DNA from: a virus
Strand: one strand, 5' to 3'
IMG/VR virus record: IMGVR_UViG_3300025120_000222
Coordinates: 1-35,201 of that record
DNA length: 35,201 bases
The notes beneath the pieces were generated by a model. The model was not told where the DNA came from. It searched no databases and was given only the letters and a program-made list of their open reading frames with translations. Position numbers and translations under genes: made by a program. Shown here in pieces: positions 32,523 to 35,201 of this stretch (the stretch's first letter is position 1; each line of letters opens with the position of its first letter).

Positions 32523-32560
32523 GTCACACTATTGAAACACTTTAGAGGTGAGTAACTTTA
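32523..32560 (-). promoter_or_regulatory. TTACTCACC element, copy 13
   Basis: TTACTCACC, 13 bases, AATAGT, then GTGACC. It is the most upstream copy in the window and begins just after the stop of the 101-aa gene. Confidence 0.68.
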
Positions 32561-32561
32561 A

Positions 32562-32867
32562 TTACTTCTTTTTTCGTTTAGACTTTGAAACGCCAGAAGT
32601 GTTTCTAGGGGTATCCACGCGGGTGGTTCGTCTTTTACTTGAACTTGGACTTCTGTCACTGTTTTTTCTAGTTGACGATCCCACGTTTTTCTTGTATTTT
32701 TTACGGGACTCAAAGGGTTCTCCATCTTTGTTACTGATATTATACTGCCGTGCGTTTAGTTTATATCTATCAAGGTATTTTTGCAAGTGCTCTTTACATT
32801 CAAAATGACACACAGTGGTGCCATTCTCTAATCTCCAAGGGAAACCATTTTGATGTTTTTCATTCAT
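32562..32867 (-). CDS. Hypothetical phage protein with Cys/His cluster, 101 aa
   Basis: The start MNEKHQNGFPWRLENGTTVC at 32867 lies ten bases after the preceding gene's stop; the upstream open extension overlaps that gene. VCHFECKEHLQKYLDRYKLN contains Cys-x3-Cys-x2-His and an earlier His, which could hold a metal. The C-terminal third is Ser/Lys/Arg-rich and probably disordered (SSTRKNSDRSPSSSKRR). DNA binding is plausible. It ends the long overlapping operon; element copy 13 follows. Confidence 0.72.
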   Translation of the reverse strand: MNEKHQNGFPWRLENGTTVCHFECKEHLQKYLDRYKLNARQYNISNKDGEPFESRKKYKKNVGSSTRKNSDRSPSSSKRRTTRVDTPRNTSGVSKSKRKKK

Positions 32868-32877
32868 ATAAATTAGA

Positions 32878-33111
32878 TTAATTGCGTTTGGTACACCAAT
32901 AGCCACCACTAGGTTTATCAGCACAAACATATACATTTGTGCCAGTATCATTCCAATGTCTCACGACTCCAGAAACAATAACCATATTAGTAGTGAGTAG
33001 ACTGACGAATATGATGCTGCGAATGATAGCAACATAATTGTCATAAGGTTTTGTTTTATCATCACTAAAACTCCCTAATGAATACTTCCATATCTTCCAC
33101 AGTTTCAGCAT
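32878..33111 (-). CDS. Small membrane protein, 77 aa
   Basis: MLKLWKIWKYSLGSFSDDKT opens a conserved type of cyanophage protein (LWQIWKYSLGSFSD...PYDN) that I remember without a function. A hydrophobic helix at about residues 27-48 (VAIIRSIIFVSLLTTNMVIV) should place it in the membrane. A short segment with two Cys follows (YVCADKPSGGYWC). The gene overlaps the 93-aa gene by 47 bases; the conserved start argues that the overlap is real. Confidence 0.8.
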   Translation of the reverse strand: MLKLWKIWKYSLGSFSDDKTKPYDNYVAIIRSIIFVSLLTTNMVIVSGVVRHWNDTGTNVYVCADKPSGGYWCTKRN

Positions 33112-33346
33112 AACGATTTTTTCTTGTATAAACGTATTCTAATTCTTTCCATTGTTTTGGAAAGCATAATAAGAGTGTGTGAATATACTTGTGTCTTTCA
33201 TTCTTTGTGTATTGACAATTGGGTTTTGGTTTAATGCCAGTTTCAATTGTAATATACATTTCATCATAAAAATATACCCAACCCTCAACGTTTATGTGAT
33301 CAGATTTCCACCGAACATAGTCATCAACTTGAGGAATATACTTCAT
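33065..33346 (-). CDS. Conserved cyanophage protein, 93 aa
   Basis: MKYIPQVDDYVRWKSDHINV followed by EGWVYFYDEMYITIETGIKP resembles a cyanophage small protein with the pattern DYV.W..G...EGWVYF.D.EYITIE, likely a small beta barrel. The last third is helical (MEVFIREF end). It overlaps the 95-aa gene upstream by four bases (ATGA) and the 77-aa gene downstream by 47. All sit in one coupled operon. Function unknown; SH3-like barrels of this size often bind protein or nucleic acid. Confidence 0.8.
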   Translation of the reverse strand: MKYIPQVDDYVRWKSDHINVEGWVYFYDEMYITIETGIKPKPNCQYTKNERHKYIHTLLLCFPKQWKELEYVYTRKNRYAETVEDMEVFIREF

Positions 33347-33630
33347 GAGAACGCTGCCATTAAAGGGTTAAGATTTAACTGCATCGCAGTGTAAGGTCGA
33401 GTATTAGATATATCTACCTTATCTCCGTGCTTGGTGGAGTTAATAGGCGCATGATAGCATCTCTTTGTTCTACTGTAGAAACCCCAGATTGACTGAGGTG
33501 GTGTGTCAGTATAAGAGAACATACCATGGTTAATAATCCAAATAGCAAGCATATTTTTTCGATGCTCTGTAACCTCATAGGAGTAACCTTCTGGTGGTTC
33601 ATGAATGAAATCAGGGGGTAGTTCAATCAT
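33343..33630 (-). CDS. Conserved cyanophage protein, 95 aa
   Basis: The end of the protein has SIWGFYSRTKRCYHAPINS, HGDKVDISNTRPYTAMQLN and LNPLMAAF, and the start is MIELPPDFIHEPPEGYSYEV. I recall the SIWGF...YAPINA...VDI..T.PYTAMQ.KL.PLE.AF pattern as one of the most common small cyanophage proteins; its role is unknown. Its ATG overlaps the preceding stop by one base (TGATG). Full length, no membrane helix. Confidence 0.87.
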   Translation of the reverse strand: MIELPPDFIHEPPEGYSYEVTEHRKNMLAIWIINHGMFSYTDTPPQSIWGFYSRTKRCYHAPINSTKHGDKVDISNTRPYTAMQLNLNPLMAAFS

Positions 33631-33866
33631 CAGGTAGTAAACTCTTCAACAATACAGGAGTCAAGATCTTCTGCTAGAGCATAAGTTAGTGCTTTCATGA
33701 TATTCCCACGAAGGCGGTTGTAGTGTGGTTGATTGAAACCATCATCACTATTTACAATCAAGTCAAAACATTCGTCATCATGTTCCGCAACTACATTCCA
33801 TAACCCACCATATTCAGACTGCGGAAAAGGAACAAAGTGCTCAACAATGTAAAGATACTTGGTCAT
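33630..33866 (-). CDS. Conserved cyanophage protein, 78 aa
   Basis: MTKYLYIVEHFVPFPQSEYG then GLWNVVAEHDDECFDLIVNS matches a family I recall from cyanophages (LYVVEHWVPFPSSEYGGL..VIA..DDEC.ELL). The remainder is helical and acidic. It starts 13 bases after the 63-aa gene, whose last codons supply AAGGAG as a distant ribosome site. Function unknown. Coupled by TGATG to the 95-aa gene. Confidence 0.85.
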   Translation of the reverse strand: MTKYLYIVEHFVPFPQSEYGGLWNVVAEHDDECFDLIVNSDDGFNQPHYNRLRGNIMKALTYALAEDLDSCIVEEFTT

Positions 33867-33879
33867 TAGTTTGTGTAAA

Positions 33880-34071
33880 TTACTCCTTGATTTTAGTATA
33901 AGGTGAGGTGTTAGTCAAGTTGGAGAGTTGTCTTTGCAACTCATATTTGACAGGGATGAGATGATGATACAAAAATGTTTTGTATTCATTATCTTCAAGT
34001 AGTTTGGTTAAGTTATCTACTTGCTCATGGGCAAGTGTCAACGTTGTTTTTTGAGACTCTACTTTTTTCAT
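33880..34071 (-). CDS. Small helical protein, 63 aa
   Basis: MKKVESQKTTLTLAHEQVDN and LTKLLEDNEYKTFLYHHLIP then VKYELQRQLSNL form one long, heptad-like helix that may be a coiled coil. Its ATG overlaps the stop of the 79-aa gene by four bases. It is complete, soluble by eye, and has no catalytic motif. Small coiled-coil proteins of this kind are frequent in phage early regions; no function can be assigned. Confidence 0.78.
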   Translation of the reverse strand: MKKVESQKTTLTLAHEQVDNLTKLLEDNEYKTFLYHHLIPVKYELQRQLSNLTNTSPYTKIKE

Positions 34072-34307
34072 AGTGGCAGTTTAGCAACAGACTTTTTCTT
34101 CCGATGTCTATCTATAAAGTTTAATGCAGACTGACGATTGCGACAGACTTTGAGAACATTTGCTTGATGAACTACTGCTAATTGTACAGTACTACCACTA
34201 ATGGGAACTGCTGCATACATCATAGGATCATCATATTTTCCAACGATGAACCCTTGCTCTACAGGTTTAGGGTCTAGAATGTCGCTCTTTTGTTGTATTA
34301 GTTTCAT
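34068..34307 (-). CDS. Hypothetical phage protein, 79 aa
   Basis: MKLIQQKSDILDPKPVEQGF is followed by strands (YAAVPISGSTVQLAVVHQAN) and a basic C-terminus (DRHRKKKSVAKLPL). The gene overlaps both neighbours by four bases (ATGA on each side), so it is part of the coupled operon that begins in the helicase outside the window. The basic tail could contact nucleic acid. No family is recognised. Confidence 0.78.
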   Translation of the reverse strand: MKLIQQKSDILDPKPVEQGFIVGKYDDPMMYAAVPISGSTVQLAVVHQANVLKVCRNRQSALNFIDRHRKKKSVAKLPL

Positions 34308-34939
34308 ACAGTATCCATAGGAGTAAACTTTTTCTCATACTCCAACAATTCCTGTGGAGCATCAACTAGATTTGACTCTAATTTAAGAGTTCTATCTTTC
34401 CATTTACGATGTGTGCTGTAAGAGTATAGATCAAAACCAGCATGAATATACTGCTGATCTGTAGAAACTTTAATAATATATGACCCACATCGGTTATCAA
34501 TACCCTCCACACTCAAAAAGTCGTTCTCTTTACCAACAACAAGAATAGTAGAACAACACATTATGTACCATTTGCGGAACATAGAGAACTCGCAAAAACT
34601 TTCACGGTTATCTAACATGTATTGGTATGTATTTTGTGGGCGAAAACAATGGTCTTTCGTTGCAACAAATTTCTTGTTGCTTTGTAGTTTCTCAAATGCA
34701 GTTTTTGTAATCAATCCTGTGGAAACAGAGCAAGCATGAACTAGATCATAAAAAGGTCTGGTGATAGCCCTCACAACATCTTTGTCGTTTCTTTTAGTCT
34801 TCCACCAGTCAATAATGGCAGGGTTCATGAAATCATAGTAGCAACGTTGTGCATAGATTTCAATCTTTTTTGCACTTGATGGTTTGATTTCAGATAACCT
34901 ATCCAATGCATCTTCCATTGTAATAATAGATTTTTTCAT
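34304..34939 (-). CDS. Phage protein of unknown function beside helicase, 211 aa
   Basis: It starts six bases after the helicase stop (MKKSIITMEDALDRLSEIKP). Visible segments are ITRPFYDLVHACSVSTGLIT, then FVATKDHCFRPQNTYQYMLD, then FRKWYIMCCSTILVVGKEND. I have a faint memory of a KDH..SPQ...Y..DN pattern in phage proteins near helicases. The KDH residues could be catalytic, but no nuclease family can be named safely. The C-terminal part has a beta-rich IDNRCGSYIIKVSTDQQYIH. Coupling to the helicase suggests a shared task. Confidence 0.75.
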   Translation of the reverse strand: MKKSIITMEDALDRLSEIKPSSAKKIEIYAQRCYYDFMNPAIIDWWKTKRNDKDVVRAITRPFYDLVHACSVSTGLITKTAFEKLQSNKKFVATKDHCFRPQNTYQYMLDNRESFCEFSMFRKWYIMCCSTILVVGKENDFLSVEGIDNRCGSYIIKVSTDQQYIHAGFDLYSYSTHRKWKDRTLKLESNLVDAPQELLEYEKKFTPMDTV

Positions 34940-34945
34940 GATAAA

Positions 34946-35201
34946 TTAGCGACGGATTTCACTGATAGCGGGTTGACCCTGATTGAATACAACATCAACA
35001 ACTGCCTGAACTTTCTTAGCAGTGCTGATACCAACTCGGTCATAAGTTGGAATACAAACTAAACCAAATGTCTTCTCACTTCCACCAAGTCTGATAACTC
35101 GTCCGATACTTTGGCTGATACCAATGTAGTTCATGTTCCGCATGAAGATAACAGCCTCAAGACCACTAACGTTGATACCTTCAGACAGGATAGAGTGGTG
35201 A
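34946..35201 (-). CDS. SF2 helicase, C-terminal end only
   Basis: The frame is open to the window edge and its start lies outside. The visible 84 residues read HHSILSEGINVSGLEAVIFM, then SQSIGRVIRLGG. These are motif V and the arginine-finger motif VI (QSIGRVIR) of DEAD/DEAH-type SF2 helicases. The tail ends QGQPAISEIRR. It could be a replication/recombination helicase of the T4 UvsW kind or a restriction-type motor; the N-terminal part would decide. It heads the overlapping operon that runs down to 32562. Confidence 0.85.
   Translation of the reverse strand, partial: HHSILSEGINVSGLEAVIFMRNMNYIGISQSIGRVIRLGGSEKTFGLVCIPTYDRVGISTAKKVQAVVDVVFNQGQPAISEIRR

Noticed and set aside
20768-32560. CRISPR-like array, because of regularly recurring repeats
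   Set aside because: The units are hundreds to thousands of bases apart with genes between them, and are placed relative to start codons.
20768-32560. The element part TCACCTCC resembling the 3' tail of 16S rRNA, as an RNA decoy for ribosome sites
   Set aside because: Only some copies have the CC; others read TCACCTTC, TCACCTCG or TCACCATC, so anti-Shine-Dalgarno pairing is not what is conserved. TTACTCACC is.
32868-32951. Longer start of the 101-aa protein with a hydrophobic N-terminus
   Set aside because: That segment is the other-frame reading of the conserved 77-aa membrane protein end.

Overview
The window looks like part of the genome of a marine T4-like cyanophage (a tailed myovirus infecting Synechococcus or Prochlorococcus). 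The evidence is the order gp25, gp6, a giant protein in the gp7 position, gp8 and a DUF4815/gp10-type protein, followed by many small proteins of types I recall from cyanophage genomes. The DNA is AT-rich. All genes I can support lie on the minus strand, so transcription runs from high to low coordinates. I saw no tRNA, rRNA, CRISPR array or insertion sequence. Family assignments come from reading motifs, not from searches.

Right part (about 35201 to 32562): a tightly overlapping run of genes begins with the C-terminal end of an SF2 helicase cut by the window edge, then a 211-aa unknown protein and seven small phage proteins. Middle (32560 to 20492): an accessory region of small genes. Thirteen copies of a 34-40 bp intergenic element are spread through it, all in the same orientation and placed before the start of a gene. 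Each carries an invariant TTACTCACC box. Ten copies have a -10-like hexamer exactly 13 bp further on, a geometry like T4 MotA-dependent middle promoters but with another box. Inside this region lies the most interesting locus: a GIY-YIG-like/SF2 helicase fusion (692 aa), an NPPY adenine methyltransferase half (335 aa) and a separate SAM-binding half (141 aa). They overlap end to end like one restriction-modification-like operon. Next to it is a ligase-like nucleotidyltransferase (DUF6267-like).

Two stretches without convincing genes stand out. The first, 21408-21839, holds divergent promoter-like sequences, nested inverted repeats and a terminator. The second, 20212-20491, holds a consensus sigma-70 promoter, a G-rich island and hairpins.

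Left part (20211 to 1): small genes and a glycosyltransferase behind two consensus sigma-70 promoters lead into the baseplate cluster. It contains gp25 and gp6, a 3990-residue structural protein with a YHYH-like domain and many beta-type repeats, gp8, and the truncated DUF4815 protein. The cluster is probably late, with AATAAATA/GATAAATA late-promoter-like boxes before gp25 and gp8.
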